NCBI GenBank assembly: GCA_964652025.1
Contig: CAZYZX010000012.1
Coordinates: 1-64,000 of the forward strand
DNA from: JAEXOD01 sp964652025
GTDB taxonomy: Bacteria > Bacteroidota > Ignavibacteria > Ignavibacteriales > Melioribacteraceae
Direction: 5' to 3'
Length of the DNA: 64,000 nt
Positions 17,495 to 26,923 of the stretch are shown here, in pieces. Positions within the stretch are counted from its first letter, which is position 1. Each line of letters begins with the position of its first letter. The translations under genes were made by a program, and so were the position numbers. The notes under the pieces are model-generated. The model ran no database searches and was not told the origin of the DNA. It saw only the letters and a program-made list of their open reading frames with translations.

Positions 17495-18555
17495 TGTTCC
17501 CCACTTCTGTTGCAATTTTAGGTTTAGGTTTAATTGGGGCATCGCTTGCAAAAGCTTTGCGCAATGCTTTCCCTTCAATTTCTATTTATGGATATGATTT
17601 AAACAAAGTTTGTGATAAAGCATTAAATTATAAAATTATTGATAAAAAGTTAAATACTTTTGATGAAGCCTTAGTTGCAGATATAATTTTTTTATCTTTA
17701 CCCATTAATTTATCTGTGGATATTTTTACAAAATTAATACCCAACTTAAATGAAAGTCAGATTATTACAGATGTTTGCAGTGTAAAAGGTGTATTTAAGG
17801 AAATATGGGACAGCCAAAAAAGTAAAGGAACTTTTGTTGGTGGTCATCCTATGACGGGGAAAGAAAAAGGTGGCTTAGAAAATAGTGACCCTTTGCTTTT
17901 TGAAAACTCAGTTTATATAATAACAGAAAAAAACGAAATTTTAATAAATATTTTAGATAAGATTGGTGCGCGCGTTACTGTTTTAGACCCATTTTTGCAT
18001 GATAAAGTAGTATCTGTTGTTAGCCACTTGCCTCAACTACTAGCGGTTAACTTGGTAAATTTTGCCGCTAATTGCAAAAACGAGATTAATTATATTGATT
18101 TTGCTGCTGGTGGTTTTAGAGATATGACGCGTATTGCTTCTAGTGATTATAATATTTGGCGCTCCATTTTTGATTATAACAAAGCAAATATTGTAAATAA
18201 TATTCAGCTTTTTATTGATAGATTAAATGAATTAAAAAACGCAGTTAATAATAATACTTATAATTTTTTATTAGACGAGTTTGAAAAAGCGCGCAAGCAC
18301 CGAGATGAAATACCCAAAACATCAAAAGGATTTTTATTCCCCTTGCATGAAATTTATGTATATGTAAAAGATGAACCGGGTGTAATAAGTAAAATTTCTA
18401 CCGCATTATTTTCTAATGGTATAAATATAAAAGATATAGAGTTATTAAAAATACGCGAAGGAACAGGTGGAATGTTTAGGCTTTCTTTTGAAAGCGAAAA
18501 AGACGCGTTAAAAGCTCAAGAGATTATTAATTTAATTGGTTTTAGCACTAAGTAA
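17494..18555 (+). CDS. tyrA: prephenate dehydrogenase with C-terminal ACT domain
   Basis: Oxidative decarboxylation of prephenate to 4-hydroxyphenylpyruvate on the way to tyrosine. The N-terminal Rossmann fold has GLGLIGASLAKAL (about residues 10-22); the catalytic region has GGHPMTGKEKGG and SHLPQLLA (conserved His). An ACT domain (about 285-350, IYVYVKDEPGVISKIS) probably binds tyrosine for feedback inhibition. The 353-residue length fits. It overlaps aroF by one base, so the two are translationally coupled. The last gene before a convergent junction of 2 bp. Confidence 0.93.
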   Translation: MFPTSVAILGLGLIGASLAKALRNAFPSISIYGYDLNKVCDKALNYKIIDKKLNTFDEALVADIIFLSLPINLSVDIFTKLIPNLNESQIITDVCSVKGVFKEIWDSQKSKGTFVGGHPMTGKEKGGLENSDPLLFENSVYIITEKNEILINILDKIGARVTVLDPFLHDKVVSVVSHLPQLLAVNLVNFAANCKNEINYIDFAAGGFRDMTRIASSDYNIWRSIFDYNKANIVNNIQLFIDRLNELKNAVNNNTYNFLLDEFEKARKHRDEIPKTSKGFLFPLHEIYVYVKDEPGVISKISTALFSNGINIKDIELLKIREGTGGMFRLSFESEKDALKAQEIINLIGFSTK

Positions 18556-18557
18556 TT

Positions 18558-19538
18558 TTACCTTTTTTCAAAAGGGTGGTTTTCGCTATTAAAATCTGGT
18601 CTGTAATAATCTGGTGCTTCCATTCCTTGTAAATAGCCATTTGTAAATCCTAACTCAATTAGTTTATCTTCTACTTTTTGATATTCATTATACCTTAGCT
18701 TCCTTGATAATAAAGGTACTTTGCTTGCTTTATTTGCTGGGTAATATTGAGACATTAAACTTATTGAAACAGAAGTTCCTAAATTTTCTTTAATCCAAAT
18801 TAATGTATCTATTGTTTCGCTTATATCGTTTGGCAATACTAAAAGTCTTATTATTAAACCGCGTTGTGCAATTCCATTTTCATCAAGCACTAAATTCCCC
18901 ACTTGTTTATACATTTCTATAATAGAGTTACGAGCATTTTTAACGTATTCTTTAGCTCCACTATATTTGCGCGCATAATTATCGTTTGCATATTTAATGT
19001 CAGTTAAATAAATATCCATAATCCCCTCTAAGTGTTTTATGCTTGTGGGGTTATCGTAGCCCGATGAATTAAAAACAAGAGGAATATTTAATCCTTTTGC
19101 AGCAGCTAAATAAACAGCTTCTACAATTTGTGCTATATAGTGGGATGGGGAAACAAAATTAATATTATGTACTTTTTGGCTTTGTAAATTTAGCATAATG
19201 TTAGCTAAATCGTTTGCGCTATAAGATGCAAAAGCATTTTTAATTTTGTTTTGGCTAATTTGGTAATTTTGGCAATAAATACAATGTAAATTACAATTAG
19301 CAAAAAAAATCGTTCCGCTTCCATTGGTTCCAGATATTGGCGGTTCTTCTCCGTGGTGGTCACAATAACTAGCTATTAAAATATCTTTACCACTTTTGCA
19401 AAAACCAAGTTTATCACTTGTTCTATCTACTAAACAATTATGTGGGCAAAGGTCGCAACTTTTAAGTTTGTTGTTTAGTAAATTAACAATGTTTAGCAGT
19501 TTATTGTTTTTATATAAATCAGTATATCTATAAAACAT
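18558..19538 (-). CDS. radical SAM protein, PflX-like (pyruvate-formate-lyase-activating-enzyme related)
   Basis: 326 residues with the radical-SAM cluster motif C82-x3-C86-x2-C89 (NCNLHCIYCQN). An N-terminal cysteine set (C28, C31, C35, C47: CDLCPHNCLVDR...GFC) is typical of the COG1313/PflX group, distinct from true PflA activases. No pyruvate-formate lyase gene lies nearby, so the activase label should not be taken literally; the substrate is unknown. It lies downstream of tkt on the same strand, but a strong terminator between them suggests separate transcription. Confidence 0.82.
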   Translation of the reverse strand: MFYRYTDLYKNNKLLNIVNLLNNKLKSCDLCPHNCLVDRTSDKLGFCKSGKDILIASYCDHHGEEPPISGTNGSGTIFFANCNLHCIYCQNYQISQNKIKNAFASYSANDLANIMLNLQSQKVHNINFVSPSHYIAQIVEAVYLAAAKGLNIPLVFNSSGYDNPTSIKHLEGIMDIYLTDIKYANDNYARKYSGAKEYVKNARNSIIEMYKQVGNLVLDENGIAQRGLIIRLLVLPNDISETIDTLIWIKENLGTSVSISLMSQYYPANKASKVPLLSRKLRYNEYQKVEDKLIELGFTNGYLQGMEAPDYYRPDFNSENHPFEKR

Positions 19539-19554
19539 AGTAATATAAAGTATA

Positions 19555-19582
19555 ATTAAAAAAGGCGGGATACTTTCCCGCC
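19555..19582 (-). terminator. intrinsic terminator of tkt
   Basis: On the minus strand, GGCGGGA-AAGTA-TCCCGCC (19564-19582) is a perfect 7-bp hairpin followed directly by a run of seven T. It lies 16 bases past the tkt stop codon, a textbook Rho-independent terminator. Confidence 0.92.
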
Positions 19583-19597
19583 AAATTATAATAAATA

Positions 19598-21613
19598 TTA
19601 TTTATTTTTTAGCAATTTTTTAGCTTTAGCAATAATATTATCTACAGTAAAACCATATTTTTCAAATAATACTTCATAAGGTGCACTAGCGCCAAATGTT
19701 TCAATACTTATCATATCGCCGTTGCTGCCAAGGTATTTATCCCAACCAAAACGCACGCCTGCTTCTACTGCAAGCCTTGTTTGGCACTCTTCTGGCAATA
19801 CAGAGTTTTTATATTTTTTATCTTGTTTATCAAATAATTGAGTGCAAGGCATGCTTACAACATTAACTTTAACGCCACTTTTTTCTAATTTTTCCGCAGC
19901 TTCTAAACATAAGTTTACTTCGCTACCTGTAGCCATTAAAATAATATCTGGTGTTTCTTTAGCTTTTTTTAGTGTGTATGCACCTTTTAATGTACCTTTA
20001 GCATCTGCGTATTTAGTTCTATCTATAAGTTTAATGTTTTGGCGGGAAAGAGCCAAAGAAACAGGTGCTTTATTATTTTTTAATGCAAATTGCCAAGCGT
20101 AAACTGTTTCGTTTGCATCAGCTGGTCTAAATAAATAACTGTTTGGTATGGCGCGCAAAGCAGCAAAATGTTCTATTGGTTGGTGTGTTGGTCCATCTTC
20201 ACCTAAGCCGATACTATCGTGCGTAAATACAAAAATTGGGTTTAAGTGAGATAAAGCAGCAATTCTAATTGCAGGGCGCATGTAGTCTGAAAATACTAAA
20301 AAGGTTCCTCCATATGCTATTAAACCACCATAGGCAGCAATACCATTTAGTATAGCACCCATTGCGTGTTCTCTTATTCCAAAGTGTATATATCTTCCGC
20401 TTTTATTTTGTGCAGAAAATGCGCTAGATGTTGCGGGTTTAGTGTTGTTGCTTGGGGTTAAATCTGCGCTACCACCAATTAAGTTTGGTATCTTATTATA
20501 TAAATAATCTAATATTTTTCCACTAGCTACACGTGTAGCTATACTTGATGAATAATCGGTAAAAAATGGAATTTCCAAATTATCAATATCGTAAATTCTG
20601 TTATTAATTATATCAGAAAATTCTTTGGCTTCTTTTGGGTAAGCTTGGGAATATTTTTCAAATAGTTTATCCCAATCTGCATTTGCTTGCATTCCATTAA
20701 TTTTTACTTTTTCGTAAAAGTTAGTAACCTCTTGAGGAATGTAAAAACTATCCTCATAGTCCCATCCTAATTCTTTTTTTGTTAATTTTAGCTCGTCGTT
20801 TCCTAATGGGGAACCATGCACAGAAGATTTGCCATGTTTATTTGGGCTGCCATATCCAATTGTTGTATCTACAATTATTAATGCTGGGGCTTGTTTTTGG
20901 TCTTTTGCTTTTAATATAGCATTGTATATTTCATTTAAGTTATAGCCTTCTTTTACATGTTGAACGTGCCAACCATAAGCTTTAAATCTATCCCCAATAT
21001 TTTCGCTCATCGCTAAGTCTGTACTGCCATCTATAGTAATTTTGTTGTTATCATAAAAAACAATTAAGTTATTTAGTTTATTATGACCAGCAAAAGCAGC
21101 GGCTTCGTGGGTAATTCCTTCCATCATATCACCATCACCGGCAAGAACGTAAATATAATTATCTATAATAGAGTAATTTTCTTTGTTATATTTTGCTGCT
21201 AAGAACTGCTCTGCCAAAGCCATACCAACAGCATTTGCAAAACCTTGTCCTAAAGGTCCTGTAGTTGTTTCTACACCGGGGGTTAAGCCATACTCTGGAT
21301 GACCTGGGGTTATACTTCCATATTGTCTAAAGTTTTTAATTTCATCTAAACTAATTTCATAGCCGCATAAATGTAAAATGCTGTAAAGCATCGAGCTACC
21401 ATGACCAGCAGAAAGTACAAATCTATCTCGGTTTAACCAATTAGGATTATTAGGGTTATGTTTAATTACTGTAGAATATAAAATATGAGCTATGTGACTG
21501 CAACCTAAGGGTAAGCCGGGATGTCCACTATTTGCTTTTTGAATTGCTTCTGCGGAAAGAATTCTTATTGTATTAATACATTTTTCATGAATTGGATTGT
21601 TAAAATCTTTCAT
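19598..21613 (-). CDS. tkt: transketolase
   Basis: Thiamine-diphosphate enzyme of the non-oxidative pentose phosphate pathway. The 671-residue protein is full length: GHPGLPLGCSHIA near the N-terminus, ThDP motif GDGDMMEGITHEAA, then the pyrimidine domain with FGIREHAMG and the C-terminal domain with MATGSEVNL. ATG start preceded by GAGGAAAAATA. It sits divergently from the tal-pgi fusion, so the window groups the enzymes that connect pentose phosphates, glycolysis and, via erythrose-4-phosphate, the nearby DAHP synthase. Confidence 0.96.
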   Translation of the reverse strand: MKDFNNPIHEKCINTIRILSAEAIQKANSGHPGLPLGCSHIAHILYSTVIKHNPNNPNWLNRDRFVLSAGHGSSMLYSILHLCGYEISLDEIKNFRQYGSITPGHPEYGLTPGVETTTGPLGQGFANAVGMALAEQFLAAKYNKENYSIIDNYIYVLAGDGDMMEGITHEAAAFAGHNKLNNLIVFYDNNKITIDGSTDLAMSENIGDRFKAYGWHVQHVKEGYNLNEIYNAILKAKDQKQAPALIIVDTTIGYGSPNKHGKSSVHGSPLGNDELKLTKKELGWDYEDSFYIPQEVTNFYEKVKINGMQANADWDKLFEKYSQAYPKEAKEFSDIINNRIYDIDNLEIPFFTDYSSSIATRVASGKILDYLYNKIPNLIGGSADLTPSNNTKPATSSAFSAQNKSGRYIHFGIREHAMGAILNGIAAYGGLIAYGGTFLVFSDYMRPAIRIAALSHLNPIFVFTHDSIGLGEDGPTHQPIEHFAALRAIPNSYLFRPADANETVYAWQFALKNNKAPVSLALSRQNIKLIDRTKYADAKGTLKGAYTLKKAKETPDIILMATGSEVNLCLEAAEKLEKSGVKVNVVSMPCTQLFDKQDKKYKNSVLPEECQTRLAVEAGVRFGWDKYLGSNGDMISIETFGASAPYEVLFEKYGFTVDNIIAKAKKLLKNK

Positions 21614-21635
21614 TATTTTTCCTCATTTTCTATAT

Positions 21636-21962
21636 TTATTTCATTATTTTTCCATCTACTATTGGGTTAACACAAATTAATGGATTTTCGGGCAATTCAA
21701 AATACTCAAAAATCATTTCAAATAATTTATATTCATTACCATATTTAGAAAGTTTATTAAACTCTTTAAAAGTCATTAATTCCCCTTTATTATTTTGGGG
21801 TGTGTCAAAATTAATTGCGCGGTTTAAATCGTTTTCGGCTTGTGACTTTAAAAACTCTATTTTTTCGCTATCGCTTCCATCTTTTTCATAAGCAATTGCT
21901 TTTATCTCTGTAATATAATTACCTTCTATAATTAAATAAATGTTTACAATTTTTTCAGTCAA
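21636..21962 (-). CDS. hypothetical protein
   Basis: 108 residues, soluble, acidic, with no motif I recognise. It begins as a short beta-strand pattern (IVNIYLIIEGNYITEIKAIAYEKDG) and continues with charged helices. TTG start with a weak AGGT upstream; no better start is in frame. It is 22 bases upstream of tkt on the same strand and probably shares its transcript. Coding status rests on an uninterrupted frame, normal amino-acid composition and tight spacing; the function is unknown. Confidence 0.6.
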   Translation of the reverse strand: MTEKIVNIYLIIEGNYITEIKAIAYEKDGSDSEKIEFLKSQAENDLNRAINFDTPQNNKGELMTFKEFNKLSKYGNEYKLFEMIFEYFELPENPLICVNPIVDGKIMK

Positions 21963-22142
21963 TGTTTACCTTTTTAAAATGTAAACTTTTAAATTACATG
22001 TTTTTATTATTTTTAACAAGTAATTTGTTAATAATTGTATTAGATTTTAATTTAAATGTTAATTGTATTTTAATACGGTGAATATTTAAATAATAGTTTT
22101 TATATTTAAAAGCTATATTAAAAAACTTATGGAGTTGCAAAA

Positions 22143-24926
22143 ATGACTAAATTAGAAAAATTAGCAGAATTAGGGCAATCGATTTGGTACGACTTTATAG
22201 AACGCGAATTTGTTACAAAAGGTAAATTAGAAAGTTTGATTAGTGATGGCTTGCGTGGAATTACATCTAACCCAACAATTTTTGAAAAAGCTATTAGCAC
22301 TGGAAAGCTATACGATGATGATATTAAAAATATTATAACAAAAACAACCGATGCATACGAAGTTTACGAAGCTTTAGCAATTAAAGATATTGCCGCAGCG
22401 GCAGATTTAATGCTTCCCGTTTATGAAAAAACTAATGGTAAAGATGGATACGTTAGTATAGAAGTTAACCCAACTTTAGCTTTTGACGCTAAAAAAACCT
22501 TTGACGAAGCTGTTAGACTGTTTACAACCCTAAAAAGAAAAAATATAATGATAAAGGTTCCCGCAACCACAGAAGGAATAGCATCAATTGAAGAACTTAT
22601 TGCACACGGAATTAACGTAAATGTAACTTTAATTTTTAGCATAGATAATTATAAAAAAGTTGCAGAAGCTTATATAAGAGGATTAGAAAAATTGCTTGCC
22701 GCTGGCGGTAAATTAAATTTAGTATCTTCTGTAGCATCTTTTTTTGTAAGCCGCTTGGATACCTCTTTAGATAAAATTTTAGTTGAAAAAGGGGCAAACG
22801 ATTTATGTGGCAAATTTGGCGTAGCTAATAGTAAACTTGCTTATAAATTGTATCAGGAAATATATTCCTCATCCACTTGGCAAAAATTAGCAGAAAATGG
22901 TGCAACCCCACAACGTTTGCTTTGGGCAAGCACAGGTACTAAAAACAAAGCTTATAGCGATACATTATATGTAGATGAATTAATAGGTTTTAATACTGTT
23001 AATACCATTCCACCTGCTACTTTAGATGCATTTATTGACCATGGCACAATTGAAGAAAGACTAACTAAAGATGTTGAGAGCGCAGAGGCTGCTTTTAACA
23101 AACTAAAGGAATTAGGTATATCTATTGATGAAGTTACAGATAAACTACAAGCAGAAGGTATTAAAGCTTTTGAAGATTCTTTTAATCTATTATTAAATAC
23201 TCTTGCTAATAAAATAAATACTTTTGTAAAAGAAAAATTTGACTCAGTTAAATATTATAATATTAATCAAACATATTTAAATAAGTTAACAACTTATATT
23301 GATGATAAAATAGCAGAAAAAATTTGGGAAAAAGATTATACTATTTGGAGCAATAGCCCAACAGAAATAACCAACAGACTTGGCTGGTTGGATGTTTCTG
23401 AGAAATCCAAAAATGAAATAGAAAGCATAAAAGATTTGGCATGTGAACTAAATGGCGAAGGAATTACTTATGCAGTTTTGCTTGGCATGGGTGGAAGCAG
23501 CCTTGCGCCGGAAGTATTTGCAAATACATTTGGTCATAAAGAAGGATTTTTAAAGCTTAAAGTTTTAGATAGTACACATCCGGATGTAGTTAAGCAAATT
23601 GAGGAAAGTTTAGATTACGAAAAAACTTTATTTATTGTTTCTACTAAATCTGGTGGCACTGTAGAAACATTCTCGTTTATGAAATACTTTTATAACAAAG
23701 CATTAATTAATTTGGGTATAGATAGAGTTGGTTATCACTTTATTGCAATTACAGATCCGGGCAGTGGTTTAGAAACGGCAGCTAAAGAATTAGGTTTTAG
23801 AAAGATATTTTTAAATGATCCTAATATTGGTGGTCGTTTTTCTGCTCTTTCACTTTTTGGTATGGTTCCCGCTGGCTTATTGGGTATTGATTTAGAACTT
23901 TTATTAAACCGAGTAGATGCAGCTATAAAATGCTCTAAACTAAATAATTTGGAATTTAACAGTGGCTTAAAAATTGGAGCTTTAATTGCCAAATATGCAA
24001 AAGATAAAAAAGATAAGCTTACTTTTATTTTAAGTGAAAAATATAAAAATTTTGGTGTTTGGGTAGAGCAACTTATTGCAGAAAGCACAGGTAAACTTGG
24101 TAATGGTATTTTACCTGTTGATGGTGAACCAATTTATGAAACCAAATATTATTCCCCAGATAGAGTTTTTGTATATATTCATACTAAAGAAGAAAAAGAA
24201 TTAAACGAAAGCGTAAATAAATTAATTGAGCTAGGAGCACCTGTAATAGAGTGCATTACAGAAGATATTTACGACTTAGGAAGTGAATTTTACAGATGGG
24301 AGTTTGCAACTGCAGTTGCTGGAGTTGAGCTAAAAATTAACCCATTTGACCAACCAAATGTGGAATCTGCAAAAGTTGTTGCGCGTGCAATGGTTAAGGA
24401 ATATCAGGAAAGCGGCAAAGTACCTATGCCTAATATTTACTACGAAGATGACGAGATTTTAACCTTTGACCCTGTTAAAGATAACTTAGTAGAAAATATT
24501 GTATCTGGCTTAGCGGATAATATAGATTTACTTACTAATAAAACAGAGCTTACACCATATTTTGCTATACAAGCTTATTTAAAGTATAATAATAAGATAG
24601 ATGAGCTTTTGCAAAATTTACGCAAAAAGATTACAGAGAAATATAAAATAGCAACAACATTGGGGTATGGTCCAAGATTTTTGCACTCTACAGGGCAGCT
24701 ACACAAAGGTGATGCTGGTAACGGAATATTTTTGCAAATATTAGATGAAACAGGCGAAGCGCTACCAATACCAGATAATGCGGGAAGTGAAAAATCCTCT
24801 GTATCTTTTGGTGTGTTGGTTCGTTCGCAAGCTTTAGGAGATAGAAAAGCTTTATTAGATAATAACAGAGTAGTATTTACTTTAGTTATAAAAAATAATG
24901 TTGAAAGCGTTTTAAGCAAATTATAA
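22143..24926 (+). CDS. tal-pgi: bifunctional transaldolase / glucose-6-phosphate isomerase
   Basis: 927 residues, a natural fusion. Residues about 1-370 are transaldolase: GITSNPTIFEKAI, active-site Lys in MIKVPATTEG, SVASFFVSRLD. Residues about 375-925 are phosphoglucose isomerase: GMGGSSLAPEV, STKSGGTVET, GGRFSALSLFG, and the C-terminal GPRFLHSTGQLHKG. The fusion links sedoheptulose-7-P/erythrose-4-P chemistry to fructose-6-P/glucose-6-P interconversion, and such fusions are known in several bacterial phyla. No frameshift. ATG start with a GGAG site 10 bases upstream. It is divergent from the tkt transcript across a 180-bp AT-rich spacer. Confidence 0.96.
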   Translation: MTKLEKLAELGQSIWYDFIEREFVTKGKLESLISDGLRGITSNPTIFEKAISTGKLYDDDIKNIITKTTDAYEVYEALAIKDIAAAADLMLPVYEKTNGKDGYVSIEVNPTLAFDAKKTFDEAVRLFTTLKRKNIMIKVPATTEGIASIEELIAHGINVNVTLIFSIDNYKKVAEAYIRGLEKLLAAGGKLNLVSSVASFFVSRLDTSLDKILVEKGANDLCGKFGVANSKLAYKLYQEIYSSSTWQKLAENGATPQRLLWASTGTKNKAYSDTLYVDELIGFNTVNTIPPATLDAFIDHGTIEERLTKDVESAEAAFNKLKELGISIDEVTDKLQAEGIKAFEDSFNLLLNTLANKINTFVKEKFDSVKYYNINQTYLNKLTTYIDDKIAEKIWEKDYTIWSNSPTEITNRLGWLDVSEKSKNEIESIKDLACELNGEGITYAVLLGMGGSSLAPEVFANTFGHKEGFLKLKVLDSTHPDVVKQIEESLDYEKTLFIVSTKSGGTVETFSFMKYFYNKALINLGIDRVGYHFIAITDPGSGLETAAKELGFRKIFLNDPNIGGRFSALSLFGMVPAGLLGIDLELLLNRVDAAIKCSKLNNLEFNSGLKIGALIAKYAKDKKDKLTFILSEKYKNFGVWVEQLIAESTGKLGNGILPVDGEPIYETKYYSPDRVFVYIHTKEEKELNESVNKLIELGAPVIECITEDIYDLGSEFYRWEFATAVAGVELKINPFDQPNVESAKVVARAMVKEYQESGKVPMPNIYYEDDEILTFDPVKDNLVENIVSGLADNIDLLTNKTELTPYFAIQAYLKYNNKIDELLQNLRKKITEKYKIATTLGYGPRFLHSTGQLHKGDAGNGIFLQILDETGEALPIPDNAGSEKSSVSFGVLVRSQALGDRKALLDNNRVVFTLVIKNNVESVLSKL

Positions 24927-24937
24927 TAAAGGAAACA

Positions 24938-25207
24938 ATGACCACTGAAACAAAAAAACCGAAAGAAAAAAGTAATTTAGTAAAAGTAATGATTGTTTTA
25001 GCATATCCATTTGTTTTGCTAATTAGGTTTTACCAAATGTTTATTTCTCCGGTATTGCCGCCATCTTGTAGGTTTACCCCTACTTGTTCTGCTTATACTT
25101 TAGAAGCATTAAAAAAATATGGTTTAATTAAAGGTGGTTATTTAGGTTTTAAGCGTATAATTCGCTGTCATCCTTGGGGTGGCAGCGGTTACGACCCTGT
25201 TCCTTAA
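24938..25207 (+). CDS. yidD: membrane protein insertion efficiency factor YidD
   Basis: 89 residues with the family core PPSCRFTPTCSAYTLEALKKYG and a C-terminal CHPWGGSGYDPVP. The amphipathic, membrane-associated protein aids YidC-dependent insertion. It is usually near rpmH/rnpA/yidC but here stands alone, 11 bases after tal-pgi, preceded by an AAAGGA ribosome site. The N-terminal 20 residues are charged and slightly longer than usual. Identification is secure from the Cys/Pro pattern. Confidence 0.95.
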   Translation: MTTETKKPKEKSNLVKVMIVLAYPFVLLIRFYQMFISPVLPPSCRFTPTCSAYTLEALKKYGLIKGGYLGFKRIIRCHPWGGSGYDPVP

Positions 25208-25240
25208 TATTTTAATAACAAGTGCTTTAAAAATTATAAT

Positions 25241-26698
25241 ATGAAAAAAATTAAAATTATAGTTGTTTTAATAATATTTTACACTAACATTTTTTCTCAA
25301 TCGCAATTTTCAAGCTTTATAAATAGAGTAAACTCTGTTACTGATATAAATTTAAAAACAGCTATTGTAGATAGTTTTATGACTGTTGCAAGAGCAACAG
25401 GAATACCCTTTATAGAAGGGAACACGGCAAATTTTATATATCGTGGCAGTGCAAATAGCGTTAGTGTTGCCGGTGATATGAATGGCTGGAATGCTAATGC
25501 TGCACCATGCACTAAACTTAGCGGTACAAACTTTTTTTATTTTTCTGCTAATTTCGAGCTAAATGCGCGTTTAGATTATAAGTTAGTATTAAATGGTAGC
25601 ACTTGGATTTTAGACCCGGAAAATCCGAAAACTTGCCCCGGTGGTTTTGGTCCTAATAGCGAACTTGCTATGCCCCAATTTATACAACCATGGGAAATAA
25701 GAGTAAATAATTCCGCACCCCAATTTAGTGTACAATATAAAGTTTTTCATAGCAATATTATTAATAGAAACTACAACATTACTATTTTATTACCACCAGA
25801 TTATAATTTAACCAATAATTATTATCCTACAGTATACTTTAAAGATGGTAGCGATTATTTAAATTTATGTAGCGCAAAAAATATCTTAACAAATTTAACA
25901 GATAGCAACAAAATAAAAAATGTAATAGCTGTGTTTATAACTCCAACTAATAGGAATGACGAATACGCTTATAATAGCAGGTTTTTATATGCCAAGGCAT
26001 TTGTAGAAGAAATTGTGCCTTTTATTGATGCTAATTATAGAACAATACCGAATAAATATGAAAGACTTATTGTTGGAGATTCCTTTGGTGGAAATATAAG
26101 TGCATTAATAGCATATACCTATCCCGATGTTATTGCAAATTGTGGATTACACAGTGGCGCTTTTTGGCCCAATAATTTTGAAGTTTATAACATGATTGCT
26201 GGCGGAGTAAAGAAAGATTTAAAGTTTTATGCTGTTTGGGGAACGTATGAATCTTTATTTATTAATATGCGCTCTTTTATAGATAGCTTAAGCTATAAGG
26301 GGTATAGTTTTGGTTATGAAGAATTACCACAAGGTCACAGTTGGGGTTTGTGGCGCTCTACTTTAGATGATATTTTAACCTACTTTTTCCCTTATCAACC
26401 TGTTAGTGTTAAATCAGAATTTACCCCAACTAATTTTACATTATACCAAAATTATCCTAATCCTTTTAACCCGGAAACAAAAATTACCTTTGAGCTTGCC
26501 GAACCAGATGATATTGAGCTTAGTGTTTTTGACCTTTTAGGCAATAAACTTTTAACTTTATCCAAAGGTTATTTTAATAAAGGTTTGCATTACGTTACAT
26601 TTAATGCAAAAAATTTTAGCTCTGGAACATATTTTTATACTTTAAGTGTAAAAAGCAAAAATAAACAAATTACCAAAAAAATGGTTTATATTAAGTAG
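25241..26698 (+). CDS. secreted esterase (enterochelin-esterase-like) with CBM48-like and T9SS domains
   Basis: 485 residues. Signal peptide (VVLIIFYTNIFS), then an early-set/CBM48-type domain (about 55-150, with SVAGDMNGWN), as found in front of esterase-D-like hydrolases. The alpha/beta-hydrolase domain follows (about 160-380), with nucleophile Ser in GDSFGGN and a likely catalytic His in LPQGHSWG. The C-terminal 80 residues are a type A T9SS sorting domain (QNYPNPFNPET...SSGTYFYTL). It should act outside the cell on an ester substrate such as a carbohydrate or siderophore ester; the substrate is inference only. Confidence 0.87.
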   Translation: MKKIKIIVVLIIFYTNIFSQSQFSSFINRVNSVTDINLKTAIVDSFMTVARATGIPFIEGNTANFIYRGSANSVSVAGDMNGWNANAAPCTKLSGTNFFYFSANFELNARLDYKLVLNGSTWILDPENPKTCPGGFGPNSELAMPQFIQPWEIRVNNSAPQFSVQYKVFHSNIINRNYNITILLPPDYNLTNNYYPTVYFKDGSDYLNLCSAKNILTNLTDSNKIKNVIAVFITPTNRNDEYAYNSRFLYAKAFVEEIVPFIDANYRTIPNKYERLIVGDSFGGNISALIAYTYPDVIANCGLHSGAFWPNNFEVYNMIAGGVKKDLKFYAVWGTYESLFINMRSFIDSLSYKGYSFGYEELPQGHSWGLWRSTLDDILTYFFPYQPVSVKSEFTPTNFTLYQNYPNPFNPETKITFELAEPDDIELSVFDLLGNKLLTLSKGYFNKGLHYVTFNAKNFSSGTYFYTLSVKSKNKQITKKMVYIK

Positions 26699-26707
26699 GA
26701 GTAAATT

Positions 26708-26923
26708 ATGATTAGCAAAGAGTTGTTAGATATATTATGCTGTCCGCTATCCCATGCAGATTTAGTTTTAGATGGGGATACTTTAGTAAGCACAGATGAA
26801 AAAACACGTCGTAGATATAAAATTGAAGACGATATCCCTATTATGCTTATTGAAGAATCTGAAGAGCTGGACTATAAAACCTGGAAAGAAATAATGAAAA
26901 AGCATAATATTATTAAAGAATGA
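26708..26923 (+). CDS. Trm112-like / UPF0434 (YcaR) family protein
   Basis: 71 residues beginning ISKELLDILCCPLSHADLVLDGDTL, the N-terminal signature of the Trm112 family, followed by RYKIEDDIPIMLIEE. Eukaryotic and archaeal Trm112 proteins activate methyltransferases; bacterial homologues are small and mostly uncharacterised. The second zinc-ligand cysteine pair is missing, as in many bacterial members. The TGA stop overlaps the ATG of the FAD oxidase by four bases. Confidence 0.83.
   Translation: MISKELLDILCCPLSHADLVLDGDTLVSTDEKTRRRYKIEDDIPIMLIEESEELDYKTWKEIMKKHNIIKE

Noticed and set aside
18558..19538. True pyruvate-formate-lyase activase (pflA)
   Set aside because: The N-terminal cysteine set and overall layout fit the PflX/COG1313 group and there is no pflB nearby.
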